Both the position numbers and the translations under genes were made by a program. Positions 8,392 to 17,689 of a stretch of DNA of 64,000 bases are shown here, one piece after another (the stretch's first letter is position 1; every line of letters starts with the position of its first letter). This DNA comes from Streptomyces sp. H27-C3 (GTDB lineage: Bacteria > Actinomycetota > Actinomycetes > Streptomycetales > Streptomycetaceae), in contig NZ_JASITA010000007.1 of the NCBI RefSeq assembly GCF_030063415.1, positions 1 through 64,000 on the forward strand, in the 5' to 3' direction. The notes under the pieces are model-generated. The model had not been told where the DNA came from and ran no database searches. It was given only the letters and a program-made list of their open reading frames with translations.

Positions 8392-9281
8392 TTGGTCTCG
8401 TCTCCTTCCGTGCTGGTGGGGCTGGTAGTGCTGGTGGTGCTGTGCGCCTCGGCCGCTTCGACCTCGGCGATTTCGTCGGCACCGGGGGCGCCTTCGAAGG
8501 GGGTGCCGAGGTAGGCGGCGATGACGCGATCGTCGCCCTGCACGACTGCAGCGGTGCCTTCGACGAGCTTTTCGCCCTGCACGAGACAGGCGACGCGGTC
8601 GGAGAGGTTGAAGATGAAGCGCATGTCGTGCTCGATGACGAGTACGGCGATGCCCTGGTCCCGGATGGCGAAGACGAGTTCTTCGGTGGCGCGGGTTTCC
8701 TGGGGATTCATGCCGGCCGTGGGCTCGTCGAGGAGCAGGAGGCCGGGCTCGCTGGCGAGTGCGCGGGCGATTTCCAGCTTGCGCTGGTCACCGTAGGGCA
8801 GGTTGCGGGCGAGGTGGTCGGCCTTGTCCTGGAGGCCGATGAACTCCAGGAGTTCCATGGCGCGTGCGTGCGAAGTGGCTTCGGCCTTCTTGAAGCCGGG
8901 GCCGCGCAGCAGGGCCGACCAGAGGCCTTCCTTGGTCCTGGTGTGGCGTCCGACGAGGACGTTTTCCAGGACGGTCATGTTGGAGAAGAGCCGGATGTTC
9001 TGGAAGGTCCTGGCGATGCCTGCCTGGGTGACGAGGTGGGGCTTGGGCGGCAGGACAGTGCCCTTGTAGGTGACCTTGCCCTCGGTGGGCACGTAGAGCC
9101 CGGTGAGGCAGTTGAAGAACGTCGTCTTGCCGGCGCCGTTGGGCCCGATGAGGCCGACGATCTCGCCCGCGTTGACGGTCAGGTTGACGTTGCGTACGGC
9201 GGTGAGGCCGCCGAAGCGCATGGTCACGCCGCTGGCGTCGAGGACCGTGGTGGTCTCGGTGGTGGTCGTCATGTCGTTCAC
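8388..9281 (-). CDS. livG: Branched-chain amino-acid ABC transporter, ATP-binding protein LivG
   Basis: This 297-residue ATPase subunit has Walker A GPNGAGKTT near residues 49-57 and Walker B LLLDEPTAGMNP. It carries the LivG-specific insert between them (TRTKEGLWSALL region). A canonical LSGGQ is replaced by LPYGDQRKLE, as is normal for LivG. The C-terminal ~35 residues are a Glu/Ala/Ser/Thr-rich tail of no known function. It overlaps livM by 4 bp on one side and livF by 4 bp on the other. Confidence 0.95.
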   Translation of the reverse strand: MNDMTTTTETTTVLDASGVTMRFGGLTAVRNVNLTVNAGEIVGLIGPNGAGKTTFFNCLTGLYVPTEGKVTYKGTVLPPKPHLVTQAGIARTFQNIRLFSNMTVLENVLVGRHTRTKEGLWSALLRGPGFKKAEATSHARAMELLEFIGLQDKADHLARNLPYGDQRKLEIARALASEPGLLLLDEPTAGMNPQETRATEELVFAIRDQGIAVLVIEHDMRFIFNLSDRVACLVQGEKLVEGTAAVVQGDDRVIAAYLGTPFEGAPGADEIAEVEAAEAHSTTSTTSPTSTEGDETK

Positions 9282-11023
9282 GCCCCCGCCTTCGTGACGC
9301 CGACGCCGGAGCCGGTCAAGCCCTTGTCCGGTACGTCGAGTTGGTCGGTCTCGTGGTACTCGAGCTGGGCGCGCCGGTTGGCGATGAGGCCTTCGGGGCG
9401 GAAGCGCATGAGCAGGATGAGCGCGATGCCGAAGCCGAGCAGCTGGTAGTCCTGAAGGAACTGCAGCTTGGCGGGGATCATGTAGAGGAGCGTCGCGCCG
9501 ATGAGGGGTCCGCTGATGGTTCCCATGCCGCCGAGGATGACGGCGGCGAGGAGGAAGGCGGAGTTGGGCGGTACGGGGCCCGCGAAGACGTACATCTCGG
9601 GGACCACGGTGCTCTGCACGTGTGCCTGGACCGTGCCGGCCAGGCCGGCCAGGGTCGCACCGAGGGCGAAGGCGATGAGTTTGACGCGGAAGCCGTTGAT
9701 GCCCATGGCGGTGGCGGCGGTCTCGTCCTCGCGGATGGCGACCCAGGCGCGTCCGATGCGGGAGCTGCCCGCGCGGCTGAAGACGAGGATCACGAGGATC
9801 ATCGCGAGCAGCATGAGCAGGTAGTAGTTGGCGTACGAACCGAGTTCGAAGCCGCCGATGGTGTGGGATTCGCCGAAGTCGTATCCGAAGAAGACGAGGT
9901 CGGGGATGTTCGGCACGCCGTTGGGGCCGTTGGTGATCTGCGGGCCGGATACGCCGTCGAGGTTGCCGACGGTGATGCGGAAGATCTCACCGAAGCCGAG
10001 GGTGACGATGGCGAGATAGTCGCCGCGGAGCCGCAGGGTCGGGGCTCCGATGACGACGCCGAAGATCAGCGAGACGAGTCCGCCGGTGAGGACGGATGCC
10101 CAGAACGGGAACTGGACGTCGAAGGCGGATGCGGTGGTGCCTGAGACGAGGGCGGCGGTGTAGGCGCCGACGCCGAGGAAGGCGACGTATCCGAGGTCGA
10201 GGAGTCCGGCGAGGCCGACGACGATGTTCAGTCCGAGCGCGACGGTCGCGAAGATGAGGATGTTGACCGCGATGAGCGTGAACTGGTCGGTGTTCTGGGT
10301 GAAGGGGAAGGCCGCAGCGGCGACAAAGGCGGCCGTCACGGCGATGGGGCGGTACTTGGTGGTGAGCCCCGAGAGCCGTGCCATGAGGCCGGCCTTGAAC
10401 AGAGCGGCGACGGCGAAGCCCGCGGTGATCATGTAGCCGGTGAAGAGTTCGGCGTACTCGGTGTCGATGCCGTACGTGATGACGAACAGGCCGATACCGA
10501 AGGCCACGACGATGATCAGGATCTCGGCCCAGGAGGGCAGTGCCTTGGGGCGTCGGGCCTTGCGTGTGTCGTCGGGGAGCTGGAATGCCGCGACGAGCGG
10601 GATGACGGAGGCCACCGCTGCGACGAAGCCGCCCGGTTCGAGGTTGACCACGCCGCCGAGTTCGACGGTGATGGCGACGACCGTGAACCAGGTGGTGCCG
10701 AAGGCGCCGAGGGCGAACAGCTGGAGGGCTTTGGTGGTGCCGGTGGGAGCCAGCCAGCGCAGCCCCTTGATGTCCAGCGAGGCCAGGGCGAACAGGGTGG
10801 TGAGGAGGCCCGCGACCAGGGTGAGGACCTGGAGGCCGCCGGGGTACCCGTAGACGGTGAGGTCGCCGGGGAACTCGTCGGTGTAGGTCCAGGACAGGAA
10901 GGTGCTGGCGATCGTGGCGAGTCCGCCGACGGCGGTGAGCCGACGGAAGAGCACCGTGCGGGGGTTGTTGCCGGCCGGTGCGGTCTCGGCTGTCTGCGTG
11001 GTGTCGGTTGTCATGGCTCTCAC
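9278..11023 (-). CDS. livM: Branched-chain amino-acid ABC transporter permease LivM
   Basis: This 581-residue integral membrane permease is longer than E. coli LivM (about 425). The first ~220 residues hold extra transmembrane segments seen in actinobacterial LivM, and the conserved core runs from about 230 to 550, with GLNIVVGLAGLLDLGYVAF and the EAA-type loop RAWVAIREDETAA. Two starts are possible: GTG at 11023, which overlaps the livH stop by 4 bp, or ATG at 11014. The overlap favours the GTG. It forms the translocation channel with LivH. Confidence 0.93.
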   Translation of the reverse strand: MRAMTTDTTQTAETAPAGNNPRTVLFRRLTAVGGLATIASTFLSWTYTDEFPGDLTVYGYPGGLQVLTLVAGLLTTLFALASLDIKGLRWLAPTGTTKALQLFALGAFGTTWFTVVAITVELGGVVNLEPGGFVAAVASVIPLVAAFQLPDDTRKARRPKALPSWAEILIIVVAFGIGLFVITYGIDTEYAELFTGYMITAGFAVAALFKAGLMARLSGLTTKYRPIAVTAAFVAAAAFPFTQNTDQFTLIAVNILIFATVALGLNIVVGLAGLLDLGYVAFLGVGAYTAALVSGTTASAFDVQFPFWASVLTGGLVSLIFGVVIGAPTLRLRGDYLAIVTLGFGEIFRITVGNLDGVSGPQITNGPNGVPNIPDLVFFGYDFGESHTIGGFELGSYANYYLLMLLAMILVILVFSRAGSSRIGRAWVAIREDETAATAMGINGFRVKLIAFALGATLAGLAGTVQAHVQSTVVPEMYVFAGPVPPNSAFLLAAVILGGMGTISGPLIGATLLYMIPAKLQFLQDYQLLGFGIALILLMRFRPEGLIANRRAQLEYHETDQLDVPDKGLTGSGVGVTKAGA

Positions 11024-11952
11024 GCCCGATCCGCGACGCGCTCACCGAGCAGGCCTTGTGGCCTGACGAGGAGCACGACGATGAGAAGTACGAATGCCCA
11101 GACGTTGGCCCAAGCGCCGCCGCCGAGCTGCTGCATCCCGGGAATCTCTTCGATGTAGGCGATCGACAGAGATTCCGCGAGGCCCAGGACGACTCCGCCG
11201 ACCATGGCTCCGTAGATGTTGCCGATGCCGCCGAGGACGGCGGCCGTGAAGGCCTTGAGTCCGAGGATGAAGCCCATCTCGAAGTTGATCTGGCCCTTGT
11301 CGAGGCCGTACGCGACGGCGGCGACGGCGGCGAACGCGGCACCGATGGCGAACGCCATCACGATGATGCGGTCCGTGTTGATGCCCATCAGCTTCGCGGT
11401 GTCGCGGTCCTGCGCGGTGGCCTGCATGGCGCGGCCGCTGCGGCTCTTGGCCACGAAGATGCCCAGGGCGAGCATGCACAGGGGGGCGAGGACAAGAACG
11501 AAGGCGTCGGCGCGCTGGAGGTACAGGTTGTCGAACAGCTTGAAGGACTCGCCCTGGAACTCGGGGAAGCTGCGTGGCTTCTTGGCGTCCGGGTAGAAGC
11601 CCCAGACAAGCTGCTGGAGAACGATCGAGAGGCCGATCGCGGTGATGAGCGGTGCCAGCCTGGGGGCGCCGCGCAGCGGCCGGTACGCGAAGCGTTCGGC
11701 GGCGGTGGCGACGGCGACGGAGGCGATGGCGCCGCCGACGATCATGAGCGGAATGGCCACGAGAAGTGACGTTCCGCTGGGGAGCGCGATGTAGGCGGTG
11801 AGGGCGCCGAAGCCCCCGATCATGAAGATCTCGCCATGGGCGAAGTTGATGAGCTGGACGATGCCGTACACCATGGTGTACCCGATGGCGATGAGGCCAT
11901 AGAGCGCGCCGAGTGCGAGGCCGTTGGCCAGCTGTTGCGGCAGTTCGTGCAC
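11020..11952 (-). CDS. livH: Branched-chain amino-acid ABC transporter permease LivH
   Basis: This 310-residue permease has about eight transmembrane segments, the opening LANGLALGALYGLIAIGYT and NFAHGEIFMIGG pattern of LivH, and the cytoplasmic SGRAMQATAQD coupling loop. It pairs with LivM. It is separated from the upstream livK gene by a 107-bp gap containing a strong hairpin, so it is probably read at a lower level than livK. Confidence 0.95.
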   Translation of the reverse strand: MHELPQQLANGLALGALYGLIAIGYTMVYGIVQLINFAHGEIFMIGGFGALTAYIALPSGTSLLVAIPLMIVGGAIASVAVATAAERFAYRPLRGAPRLAPLITAIGLSIVLQQLVWGFYPDAKKPRSFPEFQGESFKLFDNLYLQRADAFVLVLAPLCMLALGIFVAKSRSGRAMQATAQDRDTAKLMGINTDRIIVMAFAIGAAFAAVAAVAYGLDKGQINFEMGFILGLKAFTAAVLGGIGNIYGAMVGGVVLGLAESLSIAYIEEIPGMQQLGGGAWANVWAFVLLIVVLLVRPQGLLGERVADRA

Positions 11953-11986
11953 CGCAGGGCCTCCGATGAGCTTGTCGGATATGACT

Positions 11987-12018
11987 CCGCGCGAGGGCGC
12001 TGTTGCGCCCTCGCGCGG
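11987..12018 (-). terminator. Intra-operon hairpin between livK and livH
   Basis: Perfect 14-bp stem CCGCGCGAGGGCGC / GCGCCCTCGCGCGG with a TGTT loop, inside the liv operon just after livK. It is best read as a partial terminator or 3'-end stabiliser giving an excess of binding protein over the membrane complex. Confidence 0.8.
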
Positions 12019-12059
12019 TGGGGATCAGGTCGTGAAGTGGAGCGGGGTGGTGCGGTGGA

Positions 12060-13292
12060 TCAGTCCTTGAAGGTGGCGGACTTGACGTCCTTCCAGACCT
12101 TGCCCTCGACCTTGTAGACGGTGAGCTGCTTGTTCGTGGTGTCGCCGTACTTGTCGAAGGCGACCTTGCCGGTCACACCGTCGAAGGAGACCTTGGCCAT
12201 GGCCTCGACGACCTTGGCGCGGGCGTCGTCGGGGAGCTTGCCGTCGTTGGCGGCGACCACGCTCTTGACGGCCTGGACGATGGCCCAGCCGGCGTCGTAC
12301 GAGTAACCGCCGTATGCGGCGTACGGGTCCTTGTAGCCGGCTGCCGAGTAGTCGGCGATGAACTTCTTCGCCGTCGGGAGCTTCTCGACCGGGTAACCGA
12401 TCGAGGTGGCGAAGTCACCGTCGTTGGCGACGCCGGAGGCGCTGATGAAGGCCGGGTCGTAGATGCCGTCTCCACCCATGGTGGGGATCTTGGCGCCGGT
12501 CTTCTTGATCTGGTCGGAGAGCAGGCCGCCCTCGGGGTACTGACCACCGAAGTAGACGGAGTCGGCGCCGGAGGACTTGACCTTGTCGGCGGTGCTGGAG
12601 AAGTCGGTCTCCTTCACCGTGACGTGGTCGGTGCCGGCGATGCTGCCGCCGAGGCGCTTGAATTCGGCGGAGAAGATGGCGGCGAGGCCGGCGCCGTAGG
12701 TCTGCTTGTCGTCGACGACGTAGACCTTCTTCTTCTTCGCGTCGTTGTACAGGTACTGCGCGGCGAACTTGCCCTGGACGACGTCCGTGGCGGCGGTCCT
12801 GAAGTACGTCTTGAACGGGCGGTCCAGCTTGCCCTTGCCCCAGTCGTCGCCCTGGCTCAGCGCCGGGTTGGTGTTGGCGGGGGAGACCTGGACGACGCCG
12901 GCCCTGTCGAAGTCACCCTGCATGGACTGGGCGACGCCGGAGTTCAGGGGGCCGACGGCTCCGATGACGTCCTTGTTGCCGACGAGCTTGGCGGCGTTGG
13001 CCTTGCCGGAGGCGGGCACAGCCTGGTCGTCGAGGGCTTCGATCTTGAACTCGACGCCGGGGACCTCGTTGTTCTTGTTCGCGGTCTTGGCCGCGAGGTC
13101 GACGGAGTTCTTGATGCCCTGGCCGAGTGCGGACAGCGATCCGGTCAGCGGTGCGTCGACGCCGATGACGATGGTGGTTTTCTTGCTGCTGTCGCTCTTC
13201 TTGTCGCCGTCGTCGCGCGACCCGCAGGCGGTGAGCGTGAGCGCTCCCGTGGTGACCACTGCGGTGAGAATGAACAAGGAACGGTGTCGCAC
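12060..13292 (-). CDS. livK: Branched-chain amino-acid ABC transporter substrate-binding lipoprotein LivK
   Basis: This 410-residue type I periplasmic-binding-fold protein starts with a lipoprotein signal: RHRSLF, a hydrophobic core, then the lipobox LTAC with the lipidated Cys near residue 23. The mature part begins with a charged linker and continues with the Leu/Ile/Val-binding fold (GVDAPLTGSLSALGQ, then GPLNSGVAQSMQ). It captures the amino acid outside the membrane and delivers it to LivHM. It is the first gene of the liv operon, and the promoter must lie in the gap above 13292. Confidence 0.95.
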   Translation of the reverse strand: MRHRSLFILTAVVTTGALTLTACGSRDDGDKKSDSSKKTTIVIGVDAPLTGSLSALGQGIKNSVDLAAKTANKNNEVPGVEFKIEALDDQAVPASGKANAAKLVGNKDVIGAVGPLNSGVAQSMQGDFDRAGVVQVSPANTNPALSQGDDWGKGKLDRPFKTYFRTAATDVVQGKFAAQYLYNDAKKKKVYVVDDKQTYGAGLAAIFSAEFKRLGGSIAGTDHVTVKETDFSSTADKVKSSGADSVYFGGQYPEGGLLSDQIKKTGAKIPTMGGDGIYDPAFISASGVANDGDFATSIGYPVEKLPTAKKFIADYSAAGYKDPYAAYGGYSYDAGWAIVQAVKSVVAANDGKLPDDARAKVVEAMAKVSFDGVTGKVAFDKYGDTTNKQLTVYKVEGKVWKDVKSATFKD

Positions 13293-14123
13293 GGTAAGTC
13301 CTTTCCCTGGCGCGGCCTCCTCTGCTGAGGTGCCGTTTCGTTCGCCGGGCCGTACTGGGGCGGAAGGGGCGGGCTGCAGACGCGCCCGGCGGCGCGGTGA
13401 CTGGCCGTGACTCTAAGCGCAGGTGACGGGGTCGGGGAGCGGGCAGGGCAGGATGTGACTGTCTTGTTATGCCGGGGCCAATGCTCGGGGGGAACTTTGC
13501 CACCAAAGGGGACTTGTCGCCGCGTTGGTGAACTGCTCACATGCTGAGAAAGCCCAGTTCCGCTAAGGGGCTTGAGGCGATCTTGGTACTGACCCTGGGC
13601 AGAGTGTGCGAAGTGTGGAGGCGGCGTCGGCGCTGTGGCGGCCTTCGAGAGTGAAGCCTGGTTTCCTCGGGCGTTCTTATTACGGAGCGTTACGCCGAGG
13701 AGGATCGGCCGGACTCCGCGCGCTGTGCGGCGGCAGCCGCTGATGGTCACGCGGGGCGCTGCCGAAGAGGTGGAGGGCCGGGGGTGCGGACGTGTGCGGC
13801 TGCCGGCCCTTTCCGCTGAGGCCGTTGCCCCCTGGTGGCGGGGGTGGTGATCGGGAAGGCGCAGCCGTGGGGAGGCTGTCGGTCGGGCCGCTGCGTCAGC
13901 TGCGGGAACTGCGGGGGGCCAGGCCACGAGCAGGTCCGGTGGTCGGCCCGGCGCGGGCTTCGGGGGCACCGCGGCAGCGGAGGAGGGGATGCGGAGGCTG
14001 CCGCGATCGTCGCCGGGAACCAACAGGGCGCTCCAGTAGGGTGGTTGGCGTCGAAAGCCTGCGGGGTTCGGCGAGTGGGCTGTTGTCGGCGGTCCCGGTC
14101 GGGCCGGTATCGCTCGGGGCGGT
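13293..14123. other. 831-bp region without a recognisable gene
   Basis: This gap separates livK (start 13292) from the lipoprotein gene (end 14124); both are on the minus strand, so it should contain the livK promoter. Open frames exist on both strands, but they are Pro/Arg/Ala-rich, match nothing I know and overlap one another, so I treat them as GC-driven. I could not pick out a convincing -35/-10 pair, an ANTAR-type double hairpin or a riboswitch. Confidence 0.5.
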
Positions 14124-14528
14124 TCACCTCGGCGGACGCCAGTTCTCCGAGCTGCCGGTGGCGCCCTTCGCGGCCTCGCAACGCGCCTGGCTTTCACGGC
14201 CGATCAGTGCCTCGGCGGCGGCGGCGCCGCGTTTCCGCTGCTCAGCGCGTGCTGCGGCCAGGATCTGCTCGTGGAGTTCGTACTGATCGTTCGAGAAGCC
14301 CTTCTGCTCCCAGTCGATCCCGGCCCATTTCCCGCCTCTGAGCGCCTCCTTGGCCCAGTACGAGACGAGCGAGGCGCACACTTCCGCCGGGGTGGTTCGC
14401 CGGGGCGCCGGGCTGTCACTCGGGGTGATCTCGGAAGTGCCGGTTCCGCCGCATCCGGTCAAGGCGACGAGCAGTGCGAGCGTGCACCCGATGCCCGCTC
14501 GGCGCGTCGATCTACCGACTGAACCCAT
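14124..14528 (-). CDS. Small lipoprotein of unknown function
   Basis: This 134-residue protein has an Arg-containing n-region, a hydrophobic stretch and the lipobox LTGC (Cys near residue 26). A Ser/Thr/Pro-rich spacer follows, then a helical domain of about 85 residues with two further cysteines (EVCAS and QARCEA) that could form a disulfide outside the membrane. I recognise no domain. It is probably a surface-anchored protein. The unit is closed off from the upstream thioesterase gene by a terminator hairpin. Confidence 0.75.
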   Translation of the reverse strand: MGSVGRSTRRAGIGCTLALLVALTGCGGTGTSEITPSDSPAPRRTTPAEVCASLVSYWAKEALRGGKWAGIDWEQKGFSNDQYELHEQILAAARAEQRKRGAAAAEALIGRESQARCEAAKGATGSSENWRPPR

Positions 14529-14577
14529 CTTCGCAGCTTAGGGGTTGGCGGTTCAGTTGTCTTCGGCCGGTTGTGCG

Positions 14578-14607
14578 GCCGCTCGGTGTTCGCGGACACC
14601 GAGCGGC
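14578..14607 (-). terminator. Terminator hairpin after the thioesterase gene
   Basis: Perfect 12-bp stem GCCGCTCGGTGT / ACACCGAGCGGC with a 6-nt loop, lying between the end of the thioesterase gene and the lipoprotein start. Confidence 0.7.
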
Positions 14608-14683
14608 AGGTCGCTGTCCGCTGCGCCACCCGGCCGGGACGCGGTGGGGCGTTCGGGCCGGGTGAGCGGCGTGCCGCTGGCGC

Positions 14684-15166
14684 TCAGCCCGCGGCGGGCG
14701 GGGCCGCGGAGCTGTCGGCGTCGCGCAGCAGGCAGGTGAGGCGGGCCGTGCAGACCCGCTTGTCCTGGTCGTCGGTGATCACGATCTCGTAGGTGGCCGT
14801 GGAGCGTCCGCGGTGCACGGGGGTGGCGACGCCGGTGACCAGACCGCTGCGGGCCCCCCGGTGGTGGGTGCAGTTGAGGTCGACACCTACGGCGAGCTTG
14901 GAGATGCCGCCGTGCAGCATGGCCCCGATGGAGCCGAGCGTCTCGGCGAGCACCGCGGAGGCGCCACCGTGCAGCAGCCCGTACGGCTGAGTGTTGCCCT
15001 CCACCGGCATGGTCGCGACGACGCGCTCCGCGGAGGCCTCGATGATCTGCACGCCCATCCGGGTGCCGAGGTGGCCTGCGGAGAAGAGCGCGGGCAGGTC
15101 CACGCCCAGGGCGGCGTACTCGTCGATGACCTCTTGCGGGAACTTCACAGCTGTCTGCTCGCCCAT
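14684..15166 (-). CDS. PaaI-type hotdog-fold thioesterase
   Basis: This 160-residue protein has the hotdog thioesterase pattern: an N-terminal helix, GTRMGVQI, the family motif QPYGLLHGGASAVLAETLGS with the catalytic Asn/Asp position replaced by Tyr-Gly-Leu-Leu-His-Gly-Gly, and VGVDLNCTHHRGA. Such enzymes hydrolyse acyl-CoA thioesters in the cytoplasm. The physiological substrate cannot be told from sequence. A TetR-type palindrome lies 57 bp upstream of the start, so expression may respond to an acyl or small-molecule ligand. Confidence 0.88.
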   Translation of the reverse strand: MGEQTAVKFPQEVIDEYAALGVDLPALFSAGHLGTRMGVQIIEASAERVVATMPVEGNTQPYGLLHGGASAVLAETLGSIGAMLHGGISKLAVGVDLNCTHHRGARSGLVTGVATPVHRGRSTATYEIVITDDQDKRVCTARLTCLLRDADSSAAPPAAG

Positions 15167-15222
15167 GGGGCCCGGCTCCGATCCTTGTGCGGGTCGTCGT
15201 GCGGCGTCCTGCCGCCCACGTG

Positions 15223-15238
15223 CTTAAGCGAACGCTTA
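15223..15238. promoter_or_regulatory. TetR-type palindromic operator candidate
   Basis: CTTAAGCGAACGCTTA contains half-sites TAAGCG and CGCTTA around a 2-bp centre. It overlaps the stop codon of the molybdoenzyme gene and lies upstream of the thioesterase start (15166), where it could control thioesterase transcription. No TetR-family gene is in the window. Confidence 0.4.
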
Positions 15239-17515
15239 GGCGGGTGGTGATTGTTCCAGACGGACAATCACGGACTTGCTGGCGGGTGTGTTGCTGGTGT
15301 CGGCGGTCGAATCGAGGGGGACCAGCACATTGGTCTCCGGGTAGTACGCGGCGGCGCAGCCCCGCGCGGTTGGGTAGTGCACCACCCGGAAGCCCGGTGC
15401 GCGCCGCTCCACACCGTCGTTCCACTCGCTGACCAGGTCGGTGTACGAGCCGTCGGCCAGTCCCAGGTCGCGGGCGTCGTCGGGGTTGACGAGGACCACG
15501 CGACGGCCGCCCTTGATGCCGCGGTAGCGGTCGTCCAGGCCGTAGATCGTGGTGTTGTACTGGTCGTGGGAGCGCAAGGTCTGGAGCAGTAGCCGGCCTG
15601 CGGGCAGCGCCGGGTATTCGACCGGCGCCGCGGTGAAGTTGGCCTTGCCGGTGGCGGTGGGGAAGCGCCGCTCGTCGCGTGGGGCGTGCGGGAGGCTGAA
15701 GCCGCCGGGGTGGGCCACGCGCGCGTTGAAGTCCTCGAAGCCGGCGACGACGCGGGAGATCCGGTCGCGGATCGTCGCGTAGTCCTTCTCGAAGTCCTCC
15801 CAGGGTGTGAGGGACGCGGGGCCCAGGGCCGCGCGGGCGAGGCGGGCGACGATGGCCGGCTCGGACAGCAGGTGCGGTCCGGCGGGGGTGAGGTTGCCGC
15901 GGGAGGCATGCACCATGCCCATGGAGTCCTCGACGGTCACGAACTGCTTGCCCGCAGCCTGCACGTCCTTGTCGGTGCGGCCCAGGGTGGGCAGGATCAG
16001 GGCGCGGGTCCCGGTCACGACGTGCGAGCGGTTGAGCTTGGTCGAGACGTGGACGGTGAGATCGGCGCGGCGCATCGCGGCCTCGGTGACGTCGGTGTCG
16101 GGGGAGGCGGCGACGAAGTTGCCGCCCATCGCGAAGAAGACCTTCGCCCGGCCGTCGCGCAGCGCCTGGATGGCCCGCACGACGTCGAAGCCGTGATGGC
16201 GCGGCGAGGTGATCCCGAATTCCTTGTCGAGGGCGTCCAGGAAGGCGGGGGCGGGGCGCTCGAAGATGCCCATGGTGCGGTCGCCCTGCACATTGGAGTG
16301 CCCGCGCACGGGGCACACACCGGCGCCGGGGCGGCCGATGTTGCCGCGCAGCAGCAGGAAGTTGACGACTTCGCGGATCGTCGGCACCGCGTGCTTGTGC
16401 TGGGTGAGGCCCATCGCCCAGCACACGATGGTGCGCTGCGAGGCGAGGACCATGCGTAGGGCCTCCTCGATCTTCGCACGGTCCAGGCCGGTCGCGATGA
16501 GGGTCTCGTCCCAGTCGGCCCCGGCGGCCTTGGCCGCGAACTCTTCGTACCCATGGGTGTGTTCGCGCACGAACGCCTCGTCGACCGCGCCGTCGGTCCG
16601 CACGATCAGCTTGTTCAAGAGGCGGAAGAGAGCCTGGTCGCCGCCGAGGCGGATCTGCAGGAACAGGTCGGTGAGCGCGGCGCCCTTGATCATGCCCTGC
16701 GGTGTCTGCGGGTTCTTGAAGCGCTCCAGGCCCGCCTCGGGCAGCGGATTGACCGAGATGATCTTCGCCCCGGCGGCCTTGGCCTTCTCCAGCGCGGTGA
16801 GCATCCGCGGGTGGTTGGTGCCCGGGTTCTGCCCGGCGACGATGATCAGGTCGGCCTGGTGCAGGTCCTCCAGGGAGACGCTGCCCTTGCCGATGCCGAT
16901 GGTCTCGTTCAGCGCCGAGCCGGACGACTCGTGGCACATGTTGGAACAGTCCGGCAGGTTGTTCGTGCCGAGCTCGCGGGCGAAGAGCTGGAGCAGGAAA
17001 GCCGCTTCGTTGCTGGTGCGGCCCGAGGTGTAGAAGACGGCCTCGTCGGGCGAGGCCAGCGCCTTGAGCTCGGCGCCGATGATCTCGAAGGCCCGCTCCC
17101 AGCTCACCGCCTCGTACCGCTCGGCGCCCTTCTCCAGGAGCATCGGCTGCGTGATGCGGCCCTGCTGTCCCAGCCAGTACCCGCTACGGCCGGTGAGGTC
17201 CGCTACTGGGTGCGCGGCGAAGAAGTCGGGGGCGACGCGGCGCAGAGTCGCCTCCTCGGCGACGGCCTTCGCGCCGTTCTCGCAGAACTCCGCGGTGTGC
17301 CGCTTGTCCTCCTCGGGCCAGGCGCAGCCGGGGCAGTCGAAGCCGTCCTTCTGGTTGACCTTCAGGAGGGTCTGCGCGGTGCGGCGCACCCCCATCTGCT
17401 GCTGCGCGATCCGCAGGGTGTGCCCGATGGCTGGCATCCCGGCCGCGGTGTGCTGCGGCGCCGTGACCTGCGGTGCGTCCTGGACCGGGTCGTCTGCGGG
17501 CGGCTTGGCGGCCAT
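15236..17515 (-). CDS. FdhF/YdeP-family molybdopterin oxidoreductase
   Basis: This is a 759-residue bis-MGD molybdoenzyme of the formate-dehydrogenase-alpha-like FdhF/YdeP group. The N-terminus has a short cysteine motif (FDCPGCAWPEE), followed by the long molybdopterin domain with NMCHESSGSALNETIG and IIVAGQNPGTNHPRML. The C-terminal MopB-type domain includes RSHDQYNTTIYGLDDR and GLADGSYTDLV. There is no twin-arginine signal, so it is cytoplasmic. E. coli YdeP is linked to acid resistance; the redox partner and substrate are not known. I chose ATG 17515 because it follows a strong AAAGGGGAG ribosome site; an in-frame extension to 17626 exists but adds unrelated residues. It appears to be a single-gene unit, divergent from polA. 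Confidence 0.9.
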   Translation of the reverse strand: MAAKPPADDPVQDAPQVTAPQHTAAGMPAIGHTLRIAQQQMGVRRTAQTLLKVNQKDGFDCPGCAWPEEDKRHTAEFCENGAKAVAEEATLRRVAPDFFAAHPVADLTGRSGYWLGQQGRITQPMLLEKGAERYEAVSWERAFEIIGAELKALASPDEAVFYTSGRTSNEAAFLLQLFARELGTNNLPDCSNMCHESSGSALNETIGIGKGSVSLEDLHQADLIIVAGQNPGTNHPRMLTALEKAKAAGAKIISVNPLPEAGLERFKNPQTPQGMIKGAALTDLFLQIRLGGDQALFRLLNKLIVRTDGAVDEAFVREHTHGYEEFAAKAAGADWDETLIATGLDRAKIEEALRMVLASQRTIVCWAMGLTQHKHAVPTIREVVNFLLLRGNIGRPGAGVCPVRGHSNVQGDRTMGIFERPAPAFLDALDKEFGITSPRHHGFDVVRAIQALRDGRAKVFFAMGGNFVAASPDTDVTEAAMRRADLTVHVSTKLNRSHVVTGTRALILPTLGRTDKDVQAAGKQFVTVEDSMGMVHASRGNLTPAGPHLLSEPAIVARLARAALGPASLTPWEDFEKDYATIRDRISRVVAGFEDFNARVAHPGGFSLPHAPRDERRFPTATGKANFTAAPVEYPALPAGRLLLQTLRSHDQYNTTIYGLDDRYRGIKGGRRVVLVNPDDARDLGLADGSYTDLVSEWNDGVERRAPGFRVVHYPTARGCAAAYYPETNVLVPLDSTADTSNTPASKSVIVRLEQSPPA

Positions 17516-17676
17516 GGTGCTCCCCTTTGAGCTCTGAGCGTGCGCAGTGCGCTGCGTCGTTCTGCCGCGAGCGCAGTCCGTCCGCCGCGCCCACAGTTCC
17601 GTTACGTACACATCCGATCCTGTCACGCAGCGCTGACAGCGGGGCCGGGTGGGCCGGGAATGTCAGTGCGGCGGCC

Positions 17677-17682
17677 TAGGAT
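17677..17682 (+). promoter_or_regulatory. Putative leaderless promoter -10 of polA
   Basis: TAGGAT ends seven bases before the GTG start at 17690, and there is no ribosome site. This is the same arrangement as at pyk and uvrB. The -35 is not convincing. Confidence 0.4.
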
Positions 17683-17689
17683 CGGGTGC

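Noticed and set aside
13145..14197. Open frame on the minus strand that would fill the gap between livK and the lipoprotein gene.
   Set aside because: Overlaps the livK start in another frame, is Pro/Arg-rich with no motif, and has no ribosome site I trust.
14553..16937. Long open frame on the minus strand across the thioesterase and molybdoenzyme genes (794 codons).
   Set aside because: Arg/Pro/Gly-rich, no domain, and it crosses two well-supported genes in another frame; a GC-bias artefact.
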